A stretch of DNA of 25,826 bases from CAYYWV01 sp964475385 (GCA_964475385.1 CAYYWV010000028.1:1-25826), one strand, 5' to 3'; shown: positions 1-9,943, counted from the first letter of the stretch. The notes: generated by a model from the sequence alone, not told the origin. Numbers and translations: made by a program.

Positions 1-34
1 GCGCGCCTTCGCGCCGTTTCATTCGGCGGCGGAC

Positions 35-57
35 ATCGGCTAAATATCGGCTATATT
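35..57 (+). promoter_or_regulatory. Possible typA promoter with tandem ATCGGCTA repeat
   Basis: The octamer ATCGGCTA occurs at 35-42 and again at 46-53, an 11-base period. The second copy runs into TATATT (52-57), which resembles a -10 box and would put the transcript start about 32 bases before typA. No matching -35 box is visible at the right distance, so this is a weak call. The direct repeat on one face of the helix could also be a regulator site. Confidence 0.25.
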
Positions 58-95
58 GCGCCGCCCGGCCGCCCGCAGCCGAAGAAGGACCAAGC

Positions 96-1913
<1,818 letters not shown>

Positions 1914-1918
1914 AGCGC

Positions 1919-4126
1919 TCAGGCGTCGGCTTTCGCCACCTCGCAAAGGAGCGCCTTGTAGACCGGAAAGCCCGAGATCGGGTCGCGGTTCTCGGGATCG
2001 GTCAGCGCGTTCACGTTGGCCTCGCGCCAGGCCGCAGGCCCGAGCGGCCCGCCGCCGCCCATGTCGACCTCGACCACGCCGGGGACGATGTCCTCGGTCA
2101 CCCGGGCCTCGAACCGCGCCCGCCCGCGCGGGGTGATCACGAAGACCGCATCGCCGTCGGCGACGCCGCGGGCCGCGGCGTCGCGGGGGTGGATCTGGAC
2201 CAGCGGGCGGGGCCTGAGCGCGACCAGCGACGGGATGTTGAGGTGCTGGGAGCGGAACGCCGATTGGGTCCGCGCGCCCGAGTTGAACACCAGCGGGAAG
2301 CGGCGGGCGAGATCGGGCGCGGCGCGCGGGCCTTCGACCGGCTCGGTGTAGACGGGCAGAGCGTCGTAGCCGTGGCCGCGCAGCCATTCGGAGGCGATCT
2401 CGAACTTGCCGGTCGGGGTCGGAAAGCCCGGCCGGCCGTCGGCGCGCAGAAGCCCGGTCTCGTACTTGCGATAGCGCATGGGCGGCGTCGGCAGCGGCAA
2501 TCCCTCGGGGTGCGCCCGCAGGGTCTCGGGCGCGACGCCTGCGCCTTCGAGCGCGCGGTCGACCATCTCGGCCTCGGTCGCGGGCCACAGATGGCCGTAG
2601 CCGAGACGGCGCGCGAGCTCGACGAAGATCGCGTAATCGCTGCGCGCCTCGCCCAACGGCGGGATGATCCGCGCCCGGTGCTGGATATAGCCGCCGTGGA
2701 CCATGTCGTGGGCCATGTAGGACTCGGCCTCGAACGGGGTCGCCGCCGGCAGCACGAGATCGGCGTAGGCCGCGTCCGCGGTCGGGAAGCGGTTGATCAC
2801 CACGAGGAGATCGAGCGCCGCGAGCGCGCGCCGCCAGCGCGCGGGATCGGGCCAGGCGGTGAGGATGGAGGCGCCCGAGACGATGAGACCGCGGATCGGA
2901 TAGGGCTGCCCTTCGAGGATCGCGCGCGGAAGCGCGGCCGCGTGGGCTTCCTTGCGGGTCGCGTAGTAGAGCGGGTATTCCTCGGCCCCGACCGGCGGCG
3001 GCGCGCCGTCGGGCAGGGGAACGGTCGGACGCCGGGTCCGGGGCCGATTGGGCATGCGGAACAGCTTGCCGCCGGGCGCATCGAGATGCCCGGCGAGGGC
3101 CTGCAAGGTCCAGGCCGCGCGGATCGCCTGGACCCCGCAGTTGGAATACTCGAGCCCCGTGTACATCACGAAGGCGCAGCCCCGGGCGCGGGCCACGCGG
3201 CGGGCGAGGGCGCGGATCGTCCCGGCCGCAACCCCGGTGATTTCCGCCGCCCGCTCGGGCGTGAAGGCGCGGACGTAATCGCGAAGATCGTCGAAGCCGT
3301 GGCACCAGCGGGCGACGAAATCGCGGTCGTAGAGCCCTTCGGCGATCAAGACGTGGATCGCGCCGAGCGCGAGCGCGCCGTCGGCGCCCGGGCGGACGCC
3401 GATCCACTCGGCGCGGCACGCCCGCGCGGTCTCGCTCAGGCGGTGGTCGATCGCGATCACGCGCGCCCCGCGTTTTTGCGCCTCTTTGATCTGGCGGAGC
3501 TTCACGGGCGGCGAATCGGTCGCCGGGTTGGCCCCCCAGACGACGATCAGGTCGGCCCCTTCGATGTCCTCGGCCACCTCGCGCATAGGCAGCCCGAAAC
3601 ACGCGATGGGCGCGATCATGCCGTGGGCGGCGTAGCACAGCGAGCCGACGCCGGTCGCGTTGGGCGAGCCGAAGGGGAACAGGACCGCGTTGGCCGAGGA
3701 CTCCGCCGTGCCCTCGGGCGCGAAGTGCTCGTTGAGGGCGAACTCGAAATTGCCGCGCCCGGTATAAAGCGCGACCGCTTCGGGGCCGTGATCGCGGGCG
3801 ATCCGCTTGAGCGCCGCGACCCAGAGATCATACGCCTCGTCCCAAGCGATGCGCGCGAATCGGCCCGCGCCGCGCGCGCCGATGCGCTTCTGCGGATAGA
3901 GAAGCCGGTCCGGCGAATAGACGATCTCGGCCGCCCGCGCGCCGCGCGGACAGACGATGCCGAGCGGATGCCCGCGCAGCGGCGTGAGCCGCGCGATCCG
4001 CCCGCCTGCGAGATGCACGTTGACCCCGCAGCCCGCCGGGCAGATCCCGCAGATTCCGACGACCGTGCGGCTGTCGGCGTGGTCGAAAACCTTCTCATTG
4101 ATGGCCGCGCGTTTCTCGGCGGTCAT
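1919..4126 (-). CDS. Cytoplasmic molybdopterin-dependent oxidoreductase (DMSO reductase superfamily)
   Basis: A 735-residue catalytic subunit that would carry bis-MGD molybdenum and one [4Fe-4S] cluster. The cluster ligands are visible as C26-x2-C29-x3-C33 and C59, followed by K80 in the usual relay position. C164, in GSLCYAAHG, is the likely molybdenum ligand. The C-terminal dinucleotide-binding domain is intact (FNSGARTQS, then HPRDAAARGVADGD). The substrate cannot be read from sequence. No twin-arginine signal is present, so it should be cytoplasmic. The ATG at 4126 is preferred over the upstream ATG at 4195 because GGAAGG lies about 7 bases before it and the upstream extension is unlike the family. 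No iron-sulfur or membrane partner gene lies beside it, so its electron partner is encoded elsewhere or is a free carrier. It is downstream of, and co-oriented with, the flavin oxidoreductase, but 237 bases away. Confidence 0.9.
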   Translation of the reverse strand: MTAEKRAAINEKVFDHADSRTVVGICGICPAGCGVNVHLAGGRIARLTPLRGHPLGIVCPRGARAAEIVYSPDRLLYPQKRIGARGAGRFARIAWDEAYDLWVAALKRIARDHGPEAVALYTGRGNFEFALNEHFAPEGTAESSANAVLFPFGSPNATGVGSLCYAAHGMIAPIACFGLPMREVAEDIEGADLIVVWGANPATDSPPVKLRQIKEAQKRGARVIAIDHRLSETARACRAEWIGVRPGADGALALGAIHVLIAEGLYDRDFVARWCHGFDDLRDYVRAFTPERAAEITGVAAGTIRALARRVARARGCAFVMYTGLEYSNCGVQAIRAAWTLQALAGHLDAPGGKLFRMPNRPRTRRPTVPLPDGAPPPVGAEEYPLYYATRKEAHAAALPRAILEGQPYPIRGLIVSGASILTAWPDPARWRRALAALDLLVVINRFPTADAAYADLVLPAATPFEAESYMAHDMVHGGYIQHRARIIPPLGEARSDYAIFVELARRLGYGHLWPATEAEMVDRALEGAGVAPETLRAHPEGLPLPTPPMRYRKYETGLLRADGRPGFPTPTGKFEIASEWLRGHGYDALPVYTEPVEGPRAAPDLARRFPLVFNSGARTQSAFRSQHLNIPSLVALRPRPLVQIHPRDAAARGVADGDAVFVITPRGRARFEARVTEDIVPGVVEVDMGGGGPLGPAAWREANVNALTDPENRDPISGFPVYKALLCEVAKADA

Positions 4127-4159
4127 CGACCGTCCTTCCTCGTTACGACTGTGCAGGAT

Positions 4160-4210
4160 GATGAGACGCGCATGCGCTCCGACGCGCCTCATCACGGGTC
4201 GTCCGACCCG
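4160..4210 (-). other. Two adjacent inverted repeats in the leader of the molybdoenzyme gene
   Basis: GATGAG (4160-4165) pairs with CTCATC (4188-4193), with further partial pairing of the GCGC-rich sequence inside. Directly beside it CGGGTC (4195-4200) pairs with GACCCG (4205-4210) around a four-base loop. Both would form in an mRNA starting in the AT-rich stretch further upstream. Neither is followed by a U-tract in the transcribed direction, so they are not simple terminators. A regulatory role is inference. Confidence 0.35.
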
Positions 4211-4249
4211 CGCCGCAAGGCAAGCTTCGTTGCGAAGCAGCCCGTCAAT

Positions 4250-4352
4250 ATCACATAGGAAATCTCTCGCCCGCAGACAATACAGTATCTACGTAACGAT
4301 CAAGCTATTTTGTTTTGTTTTTTTCTATTTTGTGTTGTTTTCAAAACGCGCT
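4250..4352 (-). promoter_or_regulatory. AT-rich intergenic stretch, probable promoter region of the molybdoenzyme gene
   Basis: The stretch from about 4270 to 4352 is rich in A and T, with runs of T on the plus strand at 4308-4340, against a very GC-rich background. Read leftward it contains TTGAAA- and TTGATC-like hexamers and TATTGT, but no pair with the right spacing stands out, so I assign no exact boxes. A short palindrome ATACAGTAT (about 4280-4288) and the palindrome GTTTTGAAAAC are also present. A promoter is the simplest reading for a gap between two co-oriented genes. Xenogeneic-silencer binding is another possibility. Confidence 0.4.
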
Positions 4353-4363
4353 TGCCGTGCGCC

Positions 4364-6406
4364 CTACAGATCTTTGCACAGGCGGAGCGCGTCGTAGATC
4401 GCGGCGTGGATGTTGCGCGAGGCGACCGCATCGCCGATGCGGAACAGGCGGAAGCGCCCCTCCGGGTTGGCGACGATCGTCTGCGGTCGGCCTTCGATCA
4501 GGGCGCGGTAGTCGACCTCGCCGCGGTTCACGGACTCCTCCTTGAGCGCGAAGTAGAGGTCGTCGAGCGGCAGGGTGCCGTGCTCGACCACGACTTGATC
4601 GACCACGCGCTCCTCGGTCGCGGGCAGGTAGTCGCTGCCGATCACGGCGCAAATCCGGTTGCCGGCGCGGCGCAGGGCGAGAAGCCGGCGGTTGATGGTG
4701 ATGCGCACGCCGTGGGCCTGGAAGCAGCGGGCGTAGGCGACGTGGTTGAGCCCGCCGATCTCGGGCGCAAAGAAGCGCTCGGGCGTGACGATCTCGACCC
4801 GGCTTCCGGCCTCGGCCAGCATCTCGGCCGCCTGCATGGCGGGGTGCGCGCCGTTGTCGTCGAAGACGAGCGCCTCGCGCCCCGGTTTGGCGTCGCCCGA
4901 AAGGATGTCCCAGCTCGACACCGCAAGCTCGCTCCCTTCGTCGAGGATGTCGGTGTTGGGCAGGCCGCCGGTCGCGACGATCACCACGTCGGGATCGAGC
5001 GCGCGCACGTCTTCGGCCTCGGCGAAGGCGTTGAAGCGCATCGTCACGCCGGCCTCGGCGCAGCGGTCCATCCGCCAGTCGACGATGCCGAGAAGCTCGC
5101 GCCGACGCCTGGTCCGCGCGGCGAGCCGGACCTGCCCGCCAGGCTCGCCCGCGGCCTCGAACAGCGCCACTTCGTGGCCGCGCAGGGCCGAGACCCGGGC
5201 CGCTTCGAGCCCGGCCGGGCCGGCGCCCACGACCACGATCCGCCGCCTGGGCCCGTCGCCCGGCGTGATCACATGGGGCATCGTCGCTTCGCGCCCGGTC
5301 GCCGGGTTGTGGATGCAAAGCGCCTCATGCCCCTCATAGATCCGGTCGAGGCAGTAGGTCGCGCCGACGCAGGGGCGGATCGCGTCCTCGCGCCCCTCGG
5401 CGATCTTGCGCGCGATGTGCGGGTCCGCCATATGCGCGCGGGTCAGCCCCACCATGTCGAGCTTGCCTTCGGCGATGGCGTGGCGCGCGGTGGCGACGTC
5501 GGCGATGCGGGCGGCGTGGAACACGGGGAAGCGGGTCTCGGCGCGGACCTCGCCCGCGAAGTCGAGATGCGGCGCGGACGCCATGCCCTGGACCGGGATC
5601 ACTTTGACGAGCGCGGCGTCGGTCTCGATATGGCCGCGGATGACGTTGAGGAAGTCGATCCGGCCCGAAGCGACCAGGCGCTTCGCGATCTCGACCCCTT
5701 CCTCGCGCGAGAGCCCCCGCTCCCAGTCCTCGTCGCAGACCATGCGCACGCCGACGATGAAGTCGTCGCCCACCGCCTCGCGGATCGCCGCCAGCACCCG
5801 ATGGGTGAAGCGCAGCCGGTTGTCCAGGCCGCCGCCGTACTCGTCGTTGCGGCGGTTGGTGGCGGGCGACCAGAACTGGTCCATGAAGTGCCCGTAGGCC
5901 TCGAGCTCGATCCCGTCGAGCCCGGCGGCCTTCATGCGTTCGGCGGCCGCGGCGTAAGCCTTGACGATGCGCTCGATGTCCCAGTCCTCGGCCTCCTTGG
6001 GGAAGGCGCGGTGCGCGGGCTCGCGGACCGGCGAGGGCGCGAGCACGGGCAGCCAGTCGGCCTTGTTCCAGTTGGTTCGCCGCCCGAGATGGGTGAGCTG
6101 GATCATCACCGCCGCGCCGTGGGCGTGGCAGTCCTCGGCGAGCCGGGCGAGCCAGGGGACGATCTCGTCCTTATAGGCGTGGAGGTTGCCGAAGGCGGCG
6201 GGCGAGTCCTCGGCGACGATCGCCGAGCCCGCGGTCATGGTCAGCGCGATCCCGCCCTTGGCCTTCTCGACGTGGTAGAGCCGGTAACGGTCCTTGGGCA
6301 TGCCGTCCTCGGAGTAGGCCGGCTCGTGCGCCGTGGACATGATCCGGTTGCGAAGGGTGAGGTGCTTCAGCCGATAAGGCTGGAGTAAAGGATCGACGAC
6401 CGCCAT
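4364..6406 (-). CDS. NADH:flavin oxidoreductase, FMN/Fe-S/FAD type (dienoyl-CoA reductase / trimethylamine dehydrogenase family)
   Basis: A 680-residue three-domain enzyme. Residues 1-345 form an FMN-binding TIM barrel (QFWSPATNRRNDEYGG at 178-191). A short iron-sulfur segment has C346, C352 and C364. A pyridine-nucleotide/FAD domain follows (GAGPAG at 394-399). Family members reduce 2,4-dienoyl-CoA or oxidatively demethylate small methylated amines such as trimethylamine or N-methylproline. Two features set this one apart: the second cluster cysteine of the CxxCxxC pattern is alanine (A349), and the His pair typical of Old Yellow Enzymes is replaced by ELEAYGH (167-173). I recall similar sequences among proteins annotated as N-methylproline/stachydrine demethylases, so amine demethylation is a guess I prefer over dienoyl-CoA reduction. 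The ATG at 6406 has GGGAGGG 7 bases upstream; the extension to 6667 is arginine-rich and not family-like. Confidence 0.88.
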   Translation of the reverse strand: MAVVDPLLQPYRLKHLTLRNRIMSTAHEPAYSEDGMPKDRYRLYHVEKAKGGIALTMTAGSAIVAEDSPAAFGNLHAYKDEIVPWLARLAEDCHAHGAAVMIQLTHLGRRTNWNKADWLPVLAPSPVREPAHRAFPKEAEDWDIERIVKAYAAAAERMKAAGLDGIELEAYGHFMDQFWSPATNRRNDEYGGGLDNRLRFTHRVLAAIREAVGDDFIVGVRMVCDEDWERGLSREEGVEIAKRLVASGRIDFLNVIRGHIETDAALVKVIPVQGMASAPHLDFAGEVRAETRFPVFHAARIADVATARHAIAEGKLDMVGLTRAHMADPHIARKIAEGREDAIRPCVGATYCLDRIYEGHEALCIHNPATGREATMPHVITPGDGPRRRIVVVGAGPAGLEAARVSALRGHEVALFEAAGEPGGQVRLAARTRRRRELLGIVDWRMDRCAEAGVTMRFNAFAEAEDVRALDPDVVIVATGGLPNTDILDEGSELAVSSWDILSGDAKPGREALVFDDNGAHPAMQAAEMLAEAGSRVEIVTPERFFAPEIGGLNHVAYARCFQAHGVRITINRRLLALRRAGNRICAVIGSDYLPATEERVVDQVVVEHGTLPLDDLYFALKEESVNRGEVDYRALIEGRPQTIVANPEGRFRLFRIGDAVASRNIHAAIYDALRLCKDL

Positions 6407-6548
6407 GGATGCCCTCCCGCAAGTGATCGGCGGGGCGGTGGCGTCGAAGCGTCGCCCGCAACGTCCCCTCCCGCGGCCAAGGGGCTTCCGCGGTCGAGAA
6501 ACCTGCGCCTTCCTCCCGCATCGGCGCCGTGCGCGCCCGCCCTCCCGT

Positions 6549-6579
6549 CGGAGCGGGCGGCGGTTCATCCGCCGCTCCG
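6549..6579 (-). other. GC-rich hairpin in the leader of the flavin oxidoreductase
   Basis: CGGCGG (58-63 of the 6500s) pairs with CCGCCG (6569-6574) around a five-base loop. The stem is extended by CGGAG (6549-6553) and CTCCG (6575-6579) with a four-base bulge. It would lie in the transcript between the proposed promoter and the start at 6406. No U-tract follows. Its function is unknown. Confidence 0.35.
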
Positions 6580-6593
6580 CCCCCAGGGCGAGA

Positions 6594-6621
6594 ATTGTAG
6601 CGGGCGCGTTCCCCCTTGTAA
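6594..6621 (-). promoter_or_regulatory. Possible sigma70-type promoter of the flavin oxidoreductase gene
   Basis: Read leftward, TTACAA (6621-6616) and TACAAT (6599-6594) are separated by 16 bases. The -10 matches TATAAT at five of six positions; the -35 is poor (three of six). The transcript would start near 6587, giving a leader of about 180 bases. It lies just after the chemoreceptor gene, which suggests that the oxidoreductase can be transcribed independently of it. Confidence 0.35.
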
Positions 6622-6644
6622 CGCGGGAAGTCGGCGCGCGCCGA

Positions 6645-8696
6645 TCAGGCCGCGCGGATGCGCGCAAGGAAGGCCTCGACCTCTCGGCTTAAGGTCGCGG
6701 CCTGCTCCGAAAGCGCGTTCGCGGCCGTGAGCACCTCGGAGGCGTTGGCCCCGGTTTCAGTGGTGGCCTGGGTCACTCCGGCGATGTTGCTCGAGACCTC
6801 TTGGGTGCCGCGCGAGGCCTCTTGGACGTTGCGGCTGATCTCGTTGGTCGCCGCGTCCTGCTGCTCGACGGCGCTCGAGATCGAGGCGGCGATCTCGTTG
6901 ATGCGGCCGATGGTGCCGGTGATGGCCTTGATCGCTTCGACCGCGCCTTGGGCCTCGTCCTGCATGGAGCGGATCTGGCCCGCGATCTCCTCGGTCGCCT
7001 TGGAGGTCTGATCGGCGAGATCTTTGACTTCGGAGGCGACCACGGCGAAGCCCTTGCCGGCCTCGCCCGCGCGCGCCGCCTCGATCGTGGCGTTGAGCGC
7101 GAGAAGGTTGGTCTGGCTCGCGATGTCGGTGATCAGCTCGACGACCTTGCCGATTCGCTGCGCCGCCTCGTCGAGGCCGACGACGGCGTCGTTGGTCCGT
7201 TCGGCCTCGCGGGCGGCCTCGGCGGTGATCCGGGCGGATTCGGAGACCTGGCGGCTGATCTCCGCAATCGAGGCGGAGAGCTCTTCGGCGGCGGAGGCGA
7301 CGGTTTGGACATTGGTCGAGGCTTCCTCCGAGGCGGCCGCCGCGGCCGCCGCCTGTTCGTTCGAGCGGCCCACCATCTGCGACATGGTCTCGGCGGTTTC
7401 GGTCAGCCGCATGGCGGCCTCTTCGACCGTGCCGGTGACGCCCGAAACCGTTTGGTCGAACGCGTTGATCGCGGCCTCGATCTCCTTGGCGCGCTTTTCG
7501 CGGGCGGCGCGCTCTTCCGCTTGGCGCGCTTCGAGCGCGCGGGCCTTCTCCATACTGTCTCTGAACACCTGAACCGCACGCGCCATGTCGCCGATCTCGT
7601 CGGCGCGCTCGACGCCCGGAATCGTGGCCGCGGCATCGCCTTCGGCGAGCGCGATCATGGTCTGGGTGATGGCCGCGAGCGGGCGGGTTACGCTGCGAAT
7701 GACGAACGCCGCAAGGAGCGCCGAAGCCACGAACAAAACGACGCTGACGACCCCGATCGCGACCGCGCTCCACAAGGCGCGCCGGGCGGCCTCGCGGGCC
7801 AGCGCGACGATGCGCGCGCCGATCGCGTTCTCGGCGGCCGCGAGGCGATCGATCTTGGCGGTGATGGCGTCGAACCACTCGGGCCCGGTCACGCCCTTGA
7901 GGTCTCCGCTTCCCATGCTGGCGGCCACGATCCCGCGCAGACGTTCGACCTCGGCCGCGGCCGGGCTGTCGAGCGCCTTGTCGAGAATGGCGGTCAGCGC
8001 GGGCTCCGCTTGGGTGCGGAAGCTCGACAGAAAGGCGTTCTGCTCGGCGATCAGGCCGAGGAAGCGGTTGTAAAGCGCCATCGAAAACCGGCCCGCTCCG
8101 AACCCGGCGGCCCCGGTCGCGCGTTCGAGCCCGGCGCGCTCCTTGGCGTCAAGCAGGTTGGAGTAGGCCGCGATTGTCGCCGACAACCGAGGGTCGCGGC
8201 TGATCGCGCCCATGACCTCGATGGTCGCGAGAAGATTGCGAATCACCCCGGTGTAATAGCCGACCTCGTCCTTCACCGGAATTTTGAGCCCGGACACCTG
8301 GCTGCGGACCGCGTCGAGCCGGGCGAGCTCTTTGCGCGCCGTCGCGAGGTCGCGCGCGCCCTTTTGCAGAACCGTCGTGTCGAAGCCTTGAAGCGTCTTG
8401 TCGAGCGCGGCGCGCTTCTCGTCGGTTGCGGTCCGTCGCTTGGCGAGGGCCTCGCCGAAGGCCTTGCCGCCGCTGCCGAGGAAGCCGGCGGAGGTGCCGC
8501 GCTCCTTCTGCAACGCATCCACCAGGGCGCTGATCTGGGGCGCGAGCGACGCCACGCTCTCGATCCTCTTGGCCGCGTTGACCTCGTCCATACGCTCGAC
8601 GAGGACGAAGGCCGAGAACGCGAACAGCCCCAGAACCGGCACCAAAACGCCAAATGAAATCCGGGCCTTTACACTATCCAACCGAAGTATATGCAT
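6645..8696 (-). CDS. Methyl-accepting chemotaxis protein with NIT (nitrate/nitrite-sensing) type domain
   Basis: A 683-residue transmembrane chemoreceptor. A first membrane helix (about 13-31) precedes a long, mostly helical periplasmic region that looks like a NIT domain (LQKERGTSAGFLGS near 57-70 is characteristic, as is SFRTQAEPAL). A second membrane helix lies at about 310-335, followed by HAMP (RSVTRPLAAITQ, ERADEIGDMARAVQVF) and the cytoplasmic signalling coiled coil with the conserved tip ITDIASQTNLLALNATIEAA and GKGFAVVASEVK. NIT domains are associated with nitrate and nitrite sensing, but the ligand here is not proven by sequence. There is no C-terminal NWETF-type tether for CheR (it ends IRAA). 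The ATG at 8696 is supported by GGAGG 9 bases upstream. No che genes are nearby, so it presumably feeds a chemotaxis array encoded elsewhere. Confidence 0.93.
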   Translation of the reverse strand: MHILRLDSVKARISFGVLVPVLGLFAFSAFVLVERMDEVNAAKRIESVASLAPQISALVDALQKERGTSAGFLGSGGKAFGEALAKRRTATDEKRAALDKTLQGFDTTVLQKGARDLATARKELARLDAVRSQVSGLKIPVKDEVGYYTGVIRNLLATIEVMGAISRDPRLSATIAAYSNLLDAKERAGLERATGAAGFGAGRFSMALYNRFLGLIAEQNAFLSSFRTQAEPALTAILDKALDSPAAAEVERLRGIVAASMGSGDLKGVTGPEWFDAITAKIDRLAAAENAIGARIVALAREAARRALWSAVAIGVVSVVLFVASALLAAFVIRSVTRPLAAITQTMIALAEGDAAATIPGVERADEIGDMARAVQVFRDSMEKARALEARQAEERAAREKRAKEIEAAINAFDQTVSGVTGTVEEAAMRLTETAETMSQMVGRSNEQAAAAAAASEEASTNVQTVASAAEELSASIAEISRQVSESARITAEAAREAERTNDAVVGLDEAAQRIGKVVELITDIASQTNLLALNATIEAARAGEAGKGFAVVASEVKDLADQTSKATEEIAGQIRSMQDEAQGAVEAIKAITGTIGRINEIAASISSAVEQQDAATNEISRNVQEASRGTQEVSSNIAGVTQATTETGANASEVLTAANALSEQAATLSREVEAFLARIRAA

Positions 8697-9020
8697 GAGT
8701 TTTCCCTCCGGGATTGCGGGAACCCGTTTTTATCTCGCCCCAACCGGACCATTCGCCGCGTTGCGCCGCGCTCTGGCGCACCACCAGTCTGCGCGCGGCT
8801 GGCGAACGGGCATCTTCTCCCGTCATGCCGTCGAGGTCTTAAATTACCGTTATCAGAAAGGGGTTTTTTCAACCTCCGGGCGAAGGCGGAGGGACACGGC
8901 GCGCGATGGCTTTTCAGACGATAAGCATGGACAAGGGCCGCCCCCGTTCTGCGACGCCGCAGGCGGCGCGGCGGGGTTCTCTGCGGTGACGGAACGGCTC
9001 GCCCCGTGGTAGGATCGCGC
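8697..9020. other. Divergent intergenic region between chemoreceptor and uracil-DNA glycosylase genes
   Basis: These 324 bases hold no convincing gene. An AT-richer patch at 8838-8872 reads leftward as TTGAAA (8872-8867) followed by GATAACGG and TAATTT, a possible chemoreceptor promoter region without ideal spacing. CGCCGC-AG-GCGGCG at about 8955-8969 is a short perfect inverted repeat before the glycosylase gene, not followed by a T-run. No clear promoter for the rightward gene is visible. Confidence 0.4.
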
Positions 9021-9917
9021 ATGGCCGGCGACACCGACCTGCGCGCGCTTCTCGACTTCTACATCGCGGCCGGCGCCGACGAAGCGATCGGCGCGGTCCC
9101 GCGCAACCGCTTCGCCGAGCCGAATGCCGAAACCAAGGCCGATCCCGAGGCGAAGCTCGACCGCGCCCGCGGCGATCCCAAAGCGGCCGACGCGCCTTTC
9201 CCGCCGCGCGCGGGCGCGCGGCCCGCGCATCCTAAGGCGCGTTCTTCCGACCCCGGCGCGTCTGCGTCCGCGTCCGCGTCTCGGACGGTCGTTCCGCCCG
9301 CGGCGGCGAGCGCCCATGAGATCGCCGCCGGCTGCCGTACGGTCGACGAGCTGGTGGCGGCGATCCGCGCGTTCGAAGGCTGCCCGCTCAAGGAGACCGC
9401 GACGAATACGGTCGTCTACGACGGCGACCCGCAGGCGCGCGTGCTGTTCGTCGGCGAGGCCCCGGGCGCGGAAGAGGACCGCCGCGGCCTGCCCTTCGTC
9501 GGCCCGGCGGGACAGCTCCTCGACCGCATGCTGGCGGCGATCGGGCTCGACCGCGGCCAGGTCTGCATCAGCAACATGCTGTTCTGGCGACCCCCCGGCA
9601 ACCGTTCGCCGACCGCCGAAGAGATCGCGACCTGCCTGCCGTTCGCCCAGCGCCTGATCGAGCTCGTCGATCCCGAAGTGCTGGTGCTGGTCGGCGGCAT
9701 CTCGGCCAAGGCGCTTCTCGGCCGGACCGAGGGAATCACGCGGCTGCGCGGGGTTTGGCATCGTTATTCGAGCCCCGGGCTCGCCGCGCCCATCGACGCC
9801 ATCGCGATCTATCATCCGGCCTATCTGTTGCGCCAGCCGCTGCACAAGCGCGCGGCCTGGCGCGACCTTCTCGCGATCCGCCGCCGCCTCGACGCGTCTT
9901 CTGGCCAAAGCGGGTGA
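9021..9917 (+). CDS. Family-4-type uracil-DNA glycosylase, lacking two Fe-S cysteines
   Basis: A base-excision repair enzyme that removes uracil from DNA. The catalytic domain spans about 100-292 of 298 residues: GEAPGAEEDRRGLPFVGPAG (145-164) binds the uracil pocket, RPPGNRSPT (190-198) follows, and the DNA-intercalating motif is HPAYLL (265-270). The first 100 residues are a low-complexity extension rich in Ala, Pro and charged residues. Canonical family-4 enzymes use four cysteines for a [4Fe-4S] cluster. Here two remain (C121 in GCPLK, C205 in ATCLPF), while the other two positions are F118 and W189. The same FWRPPGN-type sequence is, as I recall, common in alphaproteobacteria, so this may be lineage-typical. 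The ATG at 9021 has AGGA 6 bases upstream; the GTG at 9006 has no such support. The exact subfamily and activity need testing. Confidence 0.9.
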   Translation: MAGDTDLRALLDFYIAAGADEAIGAVPRNRFAEPNAETKADPEAKLDRARGDPKAADAPFPPRAGARPAHPKARSSDPGASASASASRTVVPPAAASAHEIAAGCRTVDELVAAIRAFEGCPLKETATNTVVYDGDPQARVLFVGEAPGAEEDRRGLPFVGPAGQLLDRMLAAIGLDRGQVCISNMLFWRPPGNRSPTAEEIATCLPFAQRLIELVDPEVLVLVGGISAKALLGRTEGITRLRGVWHRYSSPGLAAPIDAIAIYHPAYLLRQPLHKRAAWRDLLAIRRRLDASSGQSG

Positions 9918-9943
9918 AGGCGGGACGCTCGCCGCCTGTTCGC

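Noticed and set aside
6407..6667. N-terminal extension of the flavin oxidoreductase into the chemoreceptor gene
   Set aside because: The ATG at 6406 has a clear ribosome-binding site and family-like start; the extension is arginine-rich and would overlap the neighbouring gene.
2189..8657. Long plus-strand open frames at 2189-4258, 4310-6388 and 6801-8657
   Set aside because: Each lies antisense to a secure gene (molybdoenzyme, flavin oxidoreductase, chemoreceptor) and shows mirror-image composition rich in Arg, Asp and His, with no domain motif.
8955..8969. CGCCGC-AG-GCGGCG inverted repeat as a terminator
   Set aside because: Loop of two bases is too short as drawn, no T-run follows, and it lies between divergent genes.
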